A stretch of 64,000 bases of DNA. Source: Ga0077560 sp046330435 (GTDB lineage Bacteria; Actinomycetota; Thermoleophilia; Miltoncostaeales; Miltoncostaeaceae). The notes under the pieces were generated by a model. It was not told the origin of the DNA, ran no database searches, and was given only the letters and a program-made list of their open reading frames with translations. The DNA lies in the NCBI GenBank assembly GCA_046330435.1, contig JAXLST010000018.1, forward strand, positions 1-64,000, in the 5' to 3' direction. Both the position numbers and the translations under genes were made by a program. This document shows, one piece after another, positions 26,805-36,820 of the stretch (positions are counted from its first letter, which is position 1; every line of letters starts with the position of its first letter).

Positions 26805-27929
26805 ATGGGATACGTCTTCGCAGAGGTGTGGCCGCTGGTGGTGGTCGCCCTCGCGGTGGGAGCCCTCATCGGTTGGTTCGCCCGCGTGCAGCTGGTCCGG
26901 TCCCAGGACGACGCCCACGCCGCGGAGCTCGCCGCGCGCGACGAGCGCATCGCCGCGCTCGAGGCGCAGGCGGCCGACCTGGGGCACACCGAGGAGGACC
27001 TCTCCATCGCCCGGGCCCGCATCGTCCAGCTGGAGGGCGAGACGGCCCTCATGGACGATCATCGCGCGCGGATCGCCGCCCTGGAGGAGGAGGTCGCGCA
27101 CGGCGTCGCGATCGCGAACCACCTGGGCGAGGTCGAGCCGGTCGCCGCCCGCGTGCCGGGCCTGGAGGCCCAGGTCGCGGAGCTGGAGGAGAAGGTCGCG
27201 GAGCTCGAGAGCTTCCGCACCCGCTTCGTGTCGGCCGACCGCGAGGCCGCGACCCTGCGGGCGCGCGTCGCCGAGCTGGAGTCCGAGGACCGCCTGCCCG
27301 CGCTGCAGGCCCGCATCGGTGAGCTGGAGTCGGCCGCGCGCGAGCGGGACGACCTGCGCGGGCGCGCACAGGACCTGGAGCGGCGCCTCGCCGCGGCCGA
27401 GGGCACCGGTGACGCCCGCGTCCTGCGGGAGACCCGCCAGGAGCTGGAGCGCCTGCAGGCCCGGCACCGGGAGGAGGTGGCGCTGCTGGCCGAGGCCCGC
27501 GCCCGCATCGCCGAGCTGGAGGGCGGCGGGACGCCGCAGCGCGCCCTGTTCGACGCGGGGCCCGCCGCCGCCGAGCCCGCCCCGGCGCCGGCCGCGCCGG
27601 CCCCCGCCCCGGACGAGGGCCCCCGGCTGGACCTGCACCTGGCGGCCCGCATCCTGGGCGTGCGCGTCCGGATGGACGACCTCACCATGGTGGAGGGCAT
27701 CGGCCCCAAGATCGGCCGCCTGTGCCGCGAGGGCGGGGTCGGCACGTGGCGCGAGATGTCCCGCACCCCGGTGGAGCGCCTGCGGGAGATCCTGGACGCC
27801 GCCGGACCGAACTACCGCATGCACGACCCCGCGACGTGGCCCGACCAGGCGGCGCTGCTCGCCGACGGCCGCTGGGACGACTTCAAGGCGTTCGCCGCGG
27901 AGCTCCGCGCGGGCCGCACCGCGGGTTAG
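26805..27929 (+). CDS. Membrane-anchored coiled-coil protein with C-terminal HhH-like domain
   Basis: 374 residues, ATG 5 bp after the OmpA-like gene. One N-terminal helix (about 7-24) is followed by a very long coiled coil (about 35-245) rich in Ala, Glu, Leu and Arg heptads. A Pro/Ala linker (about 250-268) leads to a compact C-terminal domain with a helix-hairpin-helix-like element (MVEGIGPKIGRLC, then TWREMSRTPVERLREIL and YRMHDPATWPDQAALL). That domain type recurs at the C-terminus of many envelope and cytoplasmic proteins. The N-terminal anchor puts the rod in the cytoplasm or at the inner face. Pairing with an OmpA-like gene suggests an envelope-organising module, by inference. Confidence 0.8.
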   Translation: MGYVFAEVWPLVVVALAVGALIGWFARVQLVRSQDDAHAAELAARDERIAALEAQAADLGHTEEDLSIARARIVQLEGETALMDDHRARIAALEEEVAHGVAIANHLGEVEPVAARVPGLEAQVAELEEKVAELESFRTRFVSADREAATLRARVAELESEDRLPALQARIGELESAARERDDLRGRAQDLERRLAAAEGTGDARVLRETRQELERLQARHREEVALLAEARARIAELEGGGTPQRALFDAGPAAAEPAPAPAAPAPAPDEGPRLDLHLAARILGVRVRMDDLTMVEGIGPKIGRLCREGGVGTWREMSRTPVERLREILDAAGPNYRMHDPATWPDQAALLADGRWDDFKAFAAELRAGRTAG

Positions 27930-28264
27930 GCGGGGGCCGGCCCCTCGTACCCGCCGAGGCCCTCGGCGTCGAGGGCGGCGATCTCCAGGTCCAGCTCGTG
28001 CACGGACCGCGATCCCGGCCCGTCCCCGTACGTCGCGTACATGTGGCGGACGATGCGCTGCGACCCCACGATCACCCGGTCGCCGTCCACCAGCACCGGC
28101 ACGCGGGCCTGACCGCTGGCGGCGAGCACCTCGTGGCGTTCGTCGCGGTCGTACGGCACCTCCACCAGCTCAACCGCGGCACCGGTGTTGCCGATGCCCT
28201 GCCGTGCCGCGGCGCACCACGGACACTTCCAGCGGTGGAACAGGCGTGGCGGACGCGCGGCCAT
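27926..28264 (-). CDS. Glutaredoxin-like thiol protein
   Basis: 112 residues from the ATG at 28264. A thioredoxin-fold N-terminus carries the redox motif CPWC (residues about 14-17, WKCPWCAAA), a cis-Pro in ARVPVLVDG, and VIVGSQRIVRHM, as in glutaredoxin/GST N-terminal domains. The C-terminal extension is short, so it is not a full glutathione transferase. In actinobacteria such proteins may work with mycothiol rather than glutathione (inference). Longer in-frame codons to 28363 are basic and lack a ribosome site. Its last bases overlap the convergent coiled-coil gene by 4 bp. Confidence 0.82.
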   Translation of the reverse strand: MAARPPRLFHRWKCPWCAAARQGIGNTGAAVELVEVPYDRDERHEVLAASGQARVPVLVDGDRVIVGSQRIVRHMYATYGDGPGSRSVHELDLEIAALDAEGLGGYEGPAPA

Positions 28265-28271
28265 GCGCGCG

Positions 28272-28277
28272 ATCCTA
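28272..28277 (-). promoter_or_regulatory. -10 element of the glutaredoxin-like gene
   Basis: TAGGAT on the minus strand ends 7 nt before the ATG, the spacing expected of a leaderless transcript. No Shine-Dalgarno sequence is seen. The same hexamer precedes thymidine kinase at 58907. Confidence 0.4.
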
Positions 28278-28366
28278 CGCCGCGCGCGGCTGCACGGACG
28301 TCCGGGGGTGTGCCAGACCTTCGGGGGTGGCAGTAACGCCCGCCCATCGGGGATGGTGAACACCGC

Positions 28367-30520
28367 ATGGAGTTCGTCCGCCCACGTTTCCGCAAGTCAG
28401 TGCTGTTCGCCGCCGCCGCGCTCTGCGCCGGCGCCGCCGTGTCGGCGTACGGGGCGGGGCCCATCTCCACCTTCGCCGGCGGGGGCGCCACGGTCGCCGA
28501 CGGCGGGCCCGCGACGGACACCCTGCTGCTGCGTCCCCGGCGGGTGGCGTTCTCCGGGAGCAACGTCCTGGTCGTGGAGTTCGGCAGCCTCGAGCCGCCA
28601 CCGCCGCCCGCGCTCCCCGAGACCAACATCTCCGGCGGGCGCGTGCGGAGCATCTCGTCCGGCGGGACCATCACCACGGTTGCCGGCACGGGGGCCGTCG
28701 GGTTCTCCGGCGACGGCGGGCCGGCGACCGCCGCGACGTTCGACGGCGCCACCGACATCGCGGTGATCCCGGGCGGCGGCGGGGCGTTCCTGATCGCCGA
28801 CGAGTTCAACCACCGCATCCGCCGGGTCAGCTCCGGCGGGACGATCACGACCGTCGCCGGCGGCGGCGGCGAGGGGTGCGTGCGGTACACGTCCGGCACG
28901 TCCGCGGCGGGGGCGGTCCTGAAGTGGCCGCGGAGCCTCGCGATGTACCCCAACGGCGACTACCTGATCCTCGACGAGTCCTGCGGCCTCGTGCACCGGG
29001 TCTCCTCCGGCACGCTCACGACCGTGGCCGGCTCCGGGGGCACCGGCTACTCGGGCGACGGCGGCCCGGCGCTGCAGGCGCAGCTCAACAACCCGCGCGG
29101 CGTCGCGATCGCGGCGGACGGCGGCTACTACATCGCCGACTCGCTCAACCACCGCATCCGGCGCGTCTGGCCCGACAAGGTCATCACCACCGTCGCCGGC
29201 ATCGGGACGCCGGGGTCGCCGGTCACGGGCCGCCCGGCCACCAGCGTCGCGCTCAACACCCCGCGCGACGTGGACGAGGCGGCGGACGGCTCGTTCGTGG
29301 TCGCCGACAGCTCGAACAACGCCGCCCGGCTCGTCGACCGCGCCGGGGCGATCAGCACGCTGGCCGGGTCCGGCGCCATCTCCGAGCCCCACGGCGTGAA
29401 CATCGCGCCCGACGGTGACCTCTTCATCTCGGGATCCGGCCTGGGCGGCGGCGACCCCGCGGCCGACCCGGGGCACTTCCTGGTGCGCCGCATCCCGGAC
29501 GCCGTGCCGGCGACCGGCACGCCTCCGCCGGCCCCGCCGCGCATCACGGGCGGCCCCGTCGAGGGCGCGTCCGTCGCCGACCGCACGCCCACGTTCACGG
29601 TCACCGGCCTGGCCGGCGCGAGCTTCGTGTGGCGGGTCCGGAACGGCTCGACCGGCGTCGTGGGCCCCGAGAGCGAGTCGGCGGGCGGATCGGTCACCAC
29701 CGACGCGCTGGCCAACGGCCCGTGGCTGCTCGAGGTGCGCCAGAAGACCTCCGGCGGCACCCTGGGCCCCTGGACGACCGCCCGCTTCTCGGTCGCCGTG
29801 GGCGTCCCGGCGGCGCCCAAGCTGACCACCGTCCCGGCGCCCTCCACCGAGACCCGGCCCACCTTCGCATGGACGGGTGACGCGAACCTGGCGCCCGCCT
29901 ACACGTGGGAGGTCCTGGGCCCGGACGGCCAGTCCGCGCAGGGCCCGGCGGACACCGCGCAGACCTCCGTGCAGCTGCCGGTGGCGCTCGCCCCCGGGAG
30001 CTACACGTTCCGCGTGCGGCAGCGGGACGAGCTGGACACCCCGGGCGCCTGGGCGTCCGCCGCGTTCACCGTCGAGGCGCCGACGGATCCGGGCGGCGGC
30101 ACCGGCGGCGGCACCGGCGGGGGGACCGGCGGCGGCCCCGGCGGAGGCACGGGCGGCGGCACCGGTGGCGGCGGCGGCGGGACCACCCCGCCCGAGACGC
30201 CCCCCAAGACCAGGAACGCCGGGCGGCTCACCCCGCACGCCGGCGTGCAGGTCAGGTTCTCGGCGACGAAGCTGCGCTGGTTCGCCACCCGCGGCGCCGC
30301 GGGCTACCGCGTCCGCGTCTACCGCCTGGCGGGCACCCGGCGCGTCCTCGTCGCCACGCTCGACACCCGCGGCCGCGTGATCACCGTGCCGCGCGCGAAG
30401 CTCGCCGCCGGAACCCGCTACGTGTGGACGGTCAGCGTCCGCCGCCGGTCGCACGGCCGGCTGGTCACCGCCGCGGCACCGGTCGCGGTGAGCTGGTTCC
30501 GCACGAACGCCCCGGGCTGA
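28367..30520 (+). CDS. Secreted NHL-repeat protein with Gly-rich linker
   Basis: 717 residues. Signal peptide at 1-30. From about 31 to 380 there are at least five NHL-type propeller repeats marked by ITTVAGxG...GDGGPA and FNHRIRRV, typical of six-bladed extracellular propellers. Then come two fibronectin/Ig-like segments (about 395-570), a Gly/Thr linker of about 30 residues (encoded at 30091-30181) and a C-terminal domain (about 615-717, GYRVRVYRLAGTRRV...RYVWTVSVRR) that resembles another Fn3-like module. There is no catalytic motif. It is probably an exported binding or matrix protein. It is transcribed away from the glutaredoxin gene. Confidence 0.85.
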   Translation: MEFVRPRFRKSVLFAAAALCAGAAVSAYGAGPISTFAGGGATVADGGPATDTLLLRPRRVAFSGSNVLVVEFGSLEPPPPPALPETNISGGRVRSISSGGTITTVAGTGAVGFSGDGGPATAATFDGATDIAVIPGGGGAFLIADEFNHRIRRVSSGGTITTVAGGGGEGCVRYTSGTSAAGAVLKWPRSLAMYPNGDYLILDESCGLVHRVSSGTLTTVAGSGGTGYSGDGGPALQAQLNNPRGVAIAADGGYYIADSLNHRIRRVWPDKVITTVAGIGTPGSPVTGRPATSVALNTPRDVDEAADGSFVVADSSNNAARLVDRAGAISTLAGSGAISEPHGVNIAPDGDLFISGSGLGGGDPAADPGHFLVRRIPDAVPATGTPPPAPPRITGGPVEGASVADRTPTFTVTGLAGASFVWRVRNGSTGVVGPESESAGGSVTTDALANGPWLLEVRQKTSGGTLGPWTTARFSVAVGVPAAPKLTTVPAPSTETRPTFAWTGDANLAPAYTWEVLGPDGQSAQGPADTAQTSVQLPVALAPGSYTFRVRQRDELDTPGAWASAAFTVEAPTDPGGGTGGGTGGGTGGGPGGGTGGGTGGGGGGTTPPETPPKTRNAGRLTPHAGVQVRFSATKLRWFATRGAAGYRVRVYRLAGTRRVLVATLDTRGRVITVPRAKLAAGTRYVWTVSVRRRSHGRLVTAAAPVAVSWFRTNAPG
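30091..30181 (+). repeat. GGC/GGN-rich in-gene microsatellite
   Basis: Tandem GGCGGCACC-type units encode a (GGGT)n-like flexible linker inside the NHL protein. The array is imperfect (accgg, ccccgg and ggtggc variants). Such tracts can change length by slippage, and all units are multiples of 3, so the frame would be kept. Confidence 0.8.
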
Positions 30521-30538
30521 CCGGCCCGGCCGGCTCCC

Positions 30539-31471
30539 TCAGCCGGTCGGCAGCGTGTCGGGGAAGCACACCGCCACGATCTCGTCGTGGATGCCGGCGG
30601 CGCAGCGGCCCAGCGCCCCGGCGCCGGCGTGCAGCTCGGCGGGGTCCTGGGTGCGCTCCAGCCCCTCGAGGATCTCGAGGGACTCCTCGCACGCCCCCAG
30701 CAGACGCTCCGGCATGGGCAGCTCCGCCACCGTCTGGGCGATCGCGGTGAGGCAGTAGGACACCGACCGCGGAAACCCGGGATGCAGGATCAGGAACCGC
30801 ATCGCGGGGACCGCGTCGACCGGCACGCCGGTGGCCAGGTGGTACATGTGCAGCGCCGAGAGCGACCGCAGCACGCCGATCCACTGGACCTCGTGGTACC
30901 CGTCCTGCTCCGCCGGCTCCAGCAGCTGCGCGCCGCGCACGTCCAGGACGCGCGAGATGAGCGCGACCCGCTCGATGTGCCGCCCCAGGCGCATGAGCGT
31001 GAACGCCTGGTCGCGGGTCATGTTGCCCAGCAGGATCCCGAGGAACAGCTGGTGGTCCTCGATCACCCGGTCCAGCAGCCGGGCGCGGCTGCCGCGGTCC
31101 ACGCCCTCGCCGCGGCGCGCGTCGAGGTACAGGTGCAGGTCGTTCGCGACGAGCCACGCCTCCACCGGGATCACCTCCCGGCACGCGCGCAGGTTCTCGC
31201 GGGCGCGGGTCACGCCCTCCGCGATGCTCTCGGGGTTCTCGGTGCCGCCCAGCAGGTGCCGCACGATGGCGGTCTCCGACGGCGCCGTGCCCTCGGGCAG
31301 GAACCCGCCGCCGCCCATCGCGAGCAGGGGCTCCCACGTGAGCGGGACGGACGTGGGCATGTCGGCGAGCAGGTAGGTGTGCTCCCGCATCACGCGGGCC
31401 AGCCCCTCAGCGCGCTCGAGGTAGCGGGCCGCCCAGTACAGGTGCTCGCCGACCCGGGCGAGCAGCGTCAC
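30539..31471 (-). CDS. Alpha-E domain protein
   Basis: 310 residues, GTG start overlapping the ATP-grasp gene stop (GTGA). It is all-helical with the alpha-E family pattern: LLARVGEHLYWAARYLERAEGLARV at the N-terminus, the RENLRACREVIPVEAW segment, GNMTRDQAFTLMRLGRHIERV, and FLILHPGFPRSVSYCL. Members always occur beside circularly permuted ATP-grasp amidoligases and are thought to support peptide-bond formation on a small molecule or protein (family comparison literature on amidoligases). The usual third partner, a transglutaminase-like protease, is not next to it. Confidence 0.9.
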   Translation of the reverse strand: MTLLARVGEHLYWAARYLERAEGLARVMREHTYLLADMPTSVPLTWEPLLAMGGGGFLPEGTAPSETAIVRHLLGGTENPESIAEGVTRARENLRACREVIPVEAWLVANDLHLYLDARRGEGVDRGSRARLLDRVIEDHQLFLGILLGNMTRDQAFTLMRLGRHIERVALISRVLDVRGAQLLEPAEQDGYHEVQWIGVLRSLSALHMYHLATGVPVDAVPAMRFLILHPGFPRSVSYCLTAIAQTVAELPMPERLLGACEESLEILEGLERTQDPAELHAGAGALGRCAAGIHDEIVAVCFPDTLPTG

Positions 31472-32964
31472 CCGATCGCCGTCCGTTCGACCACCCACGT
31501 GTCCTTGCTGCCACCCCCCTGAGAGCTGTTGACGACCAGGGACCCCTCGCGCAGCGCGACGCGCGTGAGCCCGCCGTTGGTCACGTCGTGCCCGTCGCCG
31601 CTCAGGATGAACGGGCGCAGGTCGACGTGCCGCGGGGCGACGCCGTCGGCGGTGAGGGTGGGGGCGGTGGACAGCGCCAGGATGGGCTGCGCCACCCAGT
31701 TCCGCGGATCCGCCTCGATCGCCGCGACCGCGGCGTCCAGCTCCTGCCGGGTGGCCCGGTCGCCGATCAGCAGGCCGTAGCCGCCGCTCTCGTTGGCGGG
31801 CTTCACCACCATGCGGTCGATGTTCTCGATCACGTGGCGGCGCTCCGCCGGGTACAGGCAGCGCCACGTCGGGACGCTGGCCAGCGCCGGCTCCTCCTGC
31901 AGGTAGTACCTGATGAGGTCCGGCACCCACGCGTAGACCGCCTTGTCGTCGGCCACCCCGGACCCCGGGGCGTTCGCGATGGCGACGTTGCCGGCCGTCC
32001 AGGCGCGCATGATGCCGGGCACGCCCAGCACCGAGTCGGGGCGGAACACCTCGGGGTCGAGGAACGCGTCGTCGACGCGCCGGTACACCACGTCCACGCG
32101 CTCCCGGCCGCCCAGCGTCTTCATGAAGACGCGGTTCCGGTCGTCCACCACGAGGTCGGAGCCCTCCACCAGCGGCACGCCCATCCGGCGGGCCAGGAAG
32201 CTGTGCTCGAAGTACGCGGAGTTGAAGACCCCCGGGGTGAGCACCACCACGTTCGGGGATGCGACGCCCTCCGGGGCGAGCGAGCACAGCAGGCGGTGCA
32301 GGCGGTCCGGGTAGTCGTCCACCGGCAGGATGCTCTGCCGCCGGAACAGGTCGCCGAAGACGCGCTTCGAGACCAGCCGGTTCTCGAGCATGTAGCTGAC
32401 GCCCGAGGGGATGCGGAGGTTGTCCTCCAGCACGTAGAGGGTGCCGTCGGCGTCGCGCACCAGGTCGCTGCCGCAGATGTGGGCCCACACGCCGAAGCGC
32501 GGCCGCACCCCGCGGCACTGCGGCAGGAAGTTCACGGAGTTCTCGAGCAGTTCGGCCGGGAAGACGCCGTCCCTGATGACCCGCTGCTCGCCGTAGATGT
32601 CGTCGATGAACCGGTTGAGCGCGGTGAGCCGCTGGATGAGGCCGCGTCGCACGCGCCGCCACTCGGACGCGGCGATGATGCGCGGGATCACGTCGAACGG
32701 CCAGGAGCGGTCGATGCCGCGGCCGTCGGAGTACACGGTGAACGTGATGCCGGCGGCGAGGATGTCGAGGTCCGCGCGGTCCTGCCGGTCCCGGAGGTCC
32801 GTGAAGCCCATCTCGGCCATGTGCTGCACCAGCGCGGCGGCCGCCGGGCGCGGGCGCCCGTCCGCCGCGAGCAGCTCGTCCCAGAACCCGGCCTGCGCGG
32901 CCAGGCCCGGCAGGGCCTCCTCAAGCGGCGAGTGCTCCCGCATGTCGCGCCCGATGGTGGTCAT
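31468..32964 (-). CDS. Circularly permuted ATP-grasp amidoligase
   Basis: 498 residues. The family pattern (DUF404/DUF407) is clear: GITFTVYSDGRGIDRSWPFD, RFIDDIYGEQRVIRDG, HICGSDLVRDADGTLYVLEDNLRIPSGVSYMLENR, VVLTPGVFNSAYFEH, the acidic metal ligands in DDKAVYAWVPD, and VVKPANESGGYG as the nucleotide loop. It is predicted to ligate an amino group to a carboxylate using ATP, with an unknown substrate. It is the first gene of a two-gene operon with the alpha-E protein. The ATG at 32964 is followed by RDMREHSPLEEA. The promoter region 32965-33196 is shared with the 5'-nucleotidase gene. Confidence 0.92.
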   Translation of the reverse strand: MTTIGRDMREHSPLEEALPGLAAQAGFWDELLAADGRPRPAAAALVQHMAEMGFTDLRDRQDRADLDILAAGITFTVYSDGRGIDRSWPFDVIPRIIAASEWRRVRRGLIQRLTALNRFIDDIYGEQRVIRDGVFPAELLENSVNFLPQCRGVRPRFGVWAHICGSDLVRDADGTLYVLEDNLRIPSGVSYMLENRLVSKRVFGDLFRRQSILPVDDYPDRLHRLLCSLAPEGVASPNVVVLTPGVFNSAYFEHSFLARRMGVPLVEGSDLVVDDRNRVFMKTLGGRERVDVVYRRVDDAFLDPEVFRPDSVLGVPGIMRAWTAGNVAIANAPGSGVADDKAVYAWVPDLIRYYLQEEPALASVPTWRCLYPAERRHVIENIDRMVVKPANESGGYGLLIGDRATRQELDAAVAAIEADPRNWVAQPILALSTAPTLTADGVAPRHVDLRPFILSGDGHDVTNGGLTRVALREGSLVVNSSQGGGSKDTWVVERTAIG

Positions 32965-33196
32965 CGCGTACTCCGTTCGTCGATCCTCGCCGGAGTCTCG
33001 CCACCGGAGTGCGCCGATCGCTTGGGCCCGCGGAACATGGTTTCCCGGGCCAGGTTGGCCCGGTGCAGAACCGCGGGGAAGCGGTTGTCATGACGCAGGT
33101 TACGCGGCCGGGGTGGCGGCCGCTCGGCGGGTCCGCATATTTTGATCCCGGCGGCCCCGGGCCGCCCAAGTGCCCAACCCGACCGGGGGAACCTCA

Positions 33197-35020
33197 ATGG
33201 GACTTCGTCTCCGACGCCGCCGTGCCGCCGGCGTCATGGCCGCGGCCGCACTGGCCGCCGGCTCGCTCGCCGCGTCGGCCGCCGCCGCGCCGCGGCCCGT
33301 CGACCTGCAGATCCTGTCGTTCAACGACTACCACGGGAACCTGGAGCCGCCGACGGGCGGGAACGCCACGCTGCCGGGCCGCCCGAGCACGGAGCTGTAC
33401 GGCGGTGCCGCGTACCTGTCGCAGACGCTCACCGGCCTGCGCACCGGCAAGCGCAACACGCTCACCGTCGCCGCCGGTGACCTCATCGGCGCCAGCCCCA
33501 TCGTGTCGGGCCTGTTCAAGGACGAGCCCAGCGTCGAGACCCTGAACGCGATGAGGCTCGACGTGTCGAGCGTCGGCAACCACGAGTTCGACGAGGGCAT
33601 CACCGAGCTGCTGCGGATGCAGTACGGCGGGTGCAGCCCCGAGGCGGGCTGCTTCGACGCCGACGGCTACTCGGGCGCGAAGTTCCCGTGGCTCGCCGCG
33701 AACGTCACCTGGAAGCCGGGCGTCCTCACCCCCAAGCCCGTCCCCGGGTACGGGTCGTGGTTCCGCCAGCGCACGGGCCGCACCGTCCTGCCGCCCACCT
33801 GGGTCAAGGAGATCGACGACATCAAGGTCGGCTTCATCGGCATGACCCTGCGCGACACCCCCACGCTCGTCGCCCAGGCCGGCATCAAGGACCTGGACTT
33901 CAAGGACGAGGTCGCCAGCGCGAACCTCGCCGCCCGCGACCTGCGGCAGCGCAACGTGCAGGCGATCATCGTGCTCATCCACGAGGGCGGCCTGCCGCCC
34001 AACGGCTCCGCCTACGACTACCAGTGCAACGCGCCCGGGACGCCGGCGGCCATCTCCGGCCCCATCGTGGCGATCGCCCAGGGACTGGACCCGTCGATCG
34101 ACATGGTGATCTCCGGGCACACCCACCAGCCGTACGTCTGCAACATCCCGGACCCCGCGGGCAACCCGCGCCTGGTGACCAGCGCGTACGCGTTCGGCCG
34201 CCTGGTGACCGAGACCAACCTGCAGCTCGACCGGCGCACCAAGGACGTCATCCGCACCTCGGTGAGCTCCCGCAACGTGCCCGTCACCCGGGCCGCGGCG
34301 GACCCCGTGGTGGCCGAGATCGTGAGCAGGTGGCAGGCGCTGGCGGCGCCCATCGCCAGCCGCGAGGTGGGCCGGGTGACCGCGGACATCCGGCGCGGGG
34401 CGACCCGCGACGTCGAGAGCAGCCTGGCGAACCTCATCGCCGACGCGCAGCTCGAGCGGACCAGGGTGAACGGCGCGCAGATCGCGCTGATGAACCCGGG
34501 CGGCGTGCGCGCCGACCTGCTGTTCGCCGGCAGCCCCACCGGCGGCGCCGACGGCGTGGTGACCTACGGCGAGATGTTCCTGGTGCAGCCGTTCGGCAAC
34601 ACCCTGGTCACCATGACCCTCACCGGGGCCCAGCTGAAGACCGTGCTGGAGCAGCAGTACGCGCTGCGGACGAGCAACAGCAACGTCGAGTCGCGTCTCA
34701 CCCTCGGCGTCTCCAAGGGCCTCACCTTCGACATGGCCGGCTACTCCGGGACGACCAGCGCGGGCACGCCGAACTTCCCCGGCACGCCCGGGAACCGCAT
34801 CGGCAACATCCGGCTCGACGGCACGCCCATCGACCCGGCCGCGACCTACCGGGTCACGGTGAACTCGTTCCTCGCCGACGGCGGCGACAGCTTCGTCGAA
34901 CTGAAGAACGGCACGAACCGCACCGGCGGCGGGCAGGACCTCGACGAGTTCATCGCCTACCTGGCGGCGAACTCCCCGGTGGCGCCGGCGCCGATCGACC
35001 GCATCAACGAGCTCCCGTAG
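33197..35020 (+). CDS. Secreted 5'-nucleotidase/metallophosphatase (UshA family)
   Basis: 607 residues. ATG at 33197 with GGGGGA upstream. A signal peptide (RR-containing n-region, cleavage near residue 32, AASAAAA) is followed by a calcineurin-like metal centre: FNDYHGN, GDLIGAS, GNHEFDEG, and SGHTHQPY. The C-terminal substrate domain begins around residue 390 and has NPGGVRADL and YRVTVNSFLADGGDSF. It should hydrolyse nucleotides or similar phosphate esters outside the cell for phosphate and nucleoside salvage. No sortase motif or C-terminal anchor is seen, so it may be released. It ends in a strong hairpin. Confidence 0.93.
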   Translation: MGLRLRRRRAAGVMAAAALAAGSLAASAAAAPRPVDLQILSFNDYHGNLEPPTGGNATLPGRPSTELYGGAAYLSQTLTGLRTGKRNTLTVAAGDLIGASPIVSGLFKDEPSVETLNAMRLDVSSVGNHEFDEGITELLRMQYGGCSPEAGCFDADGYSGAKFPWLAANVTWKPGVLTPKPVPGYGSWFRQRTGRTVLPPTWVKEIDDIKVGFIGMTLRDTPTLVAQAGIKDLDFKDEVASANLAARDLRQRNVQAIIVLIHEGGLPPNGSAYDYQCNAPGTPAAISGPIVAIAQGLDPSIDMVISGHTHQPYVCNIPDPAGNPRLVTSAYAFGRLVTETNLQLDRRTKDVIRTSVSSRNVPVTRAAADPVVAEIVSRWQALAAPIASREVGRVTADIRRGATRDVESSLANLIADAQLERTRVNGAQIALMNPGGVRADLLFAGSPTGGADGVVTYGEMFLVQPFGNTLVTMTLTGAQLKTVLEQQYALRTSNSNVESRLTLGVSKGLTFDMAGYSGTTSAGTPNFPGTPGNRIGNIRLDGTPIDPAATYRVTVNSFLADGGDSFVELKNGTNRTGGGQDLDEFIAYLAANSPVAPAPIDRINELP

Positions 35021-35034
35021 CGGGGCACGGCCGC

Positions 35035-35060
35035 GCGGCGCCCCACGGACGGGGCGCCGC
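35035..35060. terminator. Bidirectional hairpin after the 5'-nucleotidase gene
   Basis: GCGGCGCCCC and GGGGCGCCGC form a perfect 10-bp stem with a 6-nt loop, 14 bp after one stop codon and 3 bp before the convergent gene's stop. It can serve both genes. Confidence 0.6.
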
Positions 35061-35063
35061 CGG

Positions 35064-35417
35064 TCACACCTCCTGCAGCACCACCGCGAAGGTCTTGCTC
35101 ACGATCGCCCCGTCGCGCACGACGAAGGAGTCGGCGGCGAACGGGATGTCGGTCCCCTGACAGCGTGCGTGCCAGGTGACGAGCCCCACCTCGCCGACGG
35201 TGGCGATGCTGTCCAGGTGGAACGCGTACGTGCCGGGCGCGAACAGCCCCTGCACGAGGCGCTCGCAGCCCTCGCGGATCTCGTCACGGGTGGCCAGCGG
35301 GGGCCGGCCGTCGCCGCCCAGCACCACCGCGTCCTCGGCGAACGTGTCCATCATCGCGTCGACGTCGCCGTCCAGCAGCGCCGCGATGTGCCGTTCGATG
35401 ACCTGCCGCGTGTCCAT
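35064..35417 (-). CDS. SnoaL/NTF2-like small protein
   Basis: 117 residues. The cone-shaped alpha+beta pattern (VIERHIAALLDGDVDAMMDTFAEDAVVL...FAADSFVVRDGAIVSKTFAV) is that of SnoaL-like or ketosteroid-isomerase-like proteins, which bind small hydrophobic ligands and catalyse diverse isomerisations or hydrolyses. No definitive catalytic residue can be named. GGAG lies upstream of the ATG, and a TAGGAT box at 35454-35459 suggests a promoter with a leader of about 35 nt. It stands alone. Confidence 0.8.
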   Translation of the reverse strand: MDTRQVIERHIAALLDGDVDAMMDTFAEDAVVLGGDGRPPLATRDEIREGCERLVQGLFAPGTYAFHLDSIATVGEVGLVTWHARCQGTDIPFAADSFVVRDGAIVSKTFAVVLQEV

Positions 35418-35528
35418 GACGGGGGCTCCATGGGCGTTGGGAGCGGTCCCGGAATCCTAGACGCGGATGACGCGGATGAACCACGGGGGATGCGGCCACG
35501 GAGCCGGCGGGAGGTTCCGTGGCCGCGA

Positions 35529-35554
35529 CCGGGCCCGCAAGGGGGAGGGCCCGG
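35529..35554 (-). terminator. Hairpin after the sugar ABC operon
   Basis: CCGGGCCC and GGGCCCGG form a perfect 8-bp stem with a 10-nt loop, about 80 bp downstream of the msmK-like stop, before the promoter of the SnoaL-like gene. The rest of 35418-35635 shows no gene. Confidence 0.4.
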
Positions 35555-35635
35555 GGTCGTCGCCGGCACCCGGCAGGCTTCCGGCCCGCGGCGGAGGGGC
35601 GTGCCGCCGCGGCCGTGCGGGGTGCCGGCGAGCCG

Positions 35636-36817
<1,182 letters not shown>

Positions 36818-36820
36818 GGA

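Noticed and set aside
30091..30181. Possible CRISPR-like or variable tandem array
   Set aside because: The repeats are 9-12 nt GGC-rich codon repeats inside a gene and encode a Gly/Thr linker. There are no spacers.
33120..33175. GC hairpin (GGCGGCCCCGGGCCGCC) as a terminator
   Set aside because: It lies in a divergent promoter region where neither flanking gene ends, and its loop is too small to be convincing.
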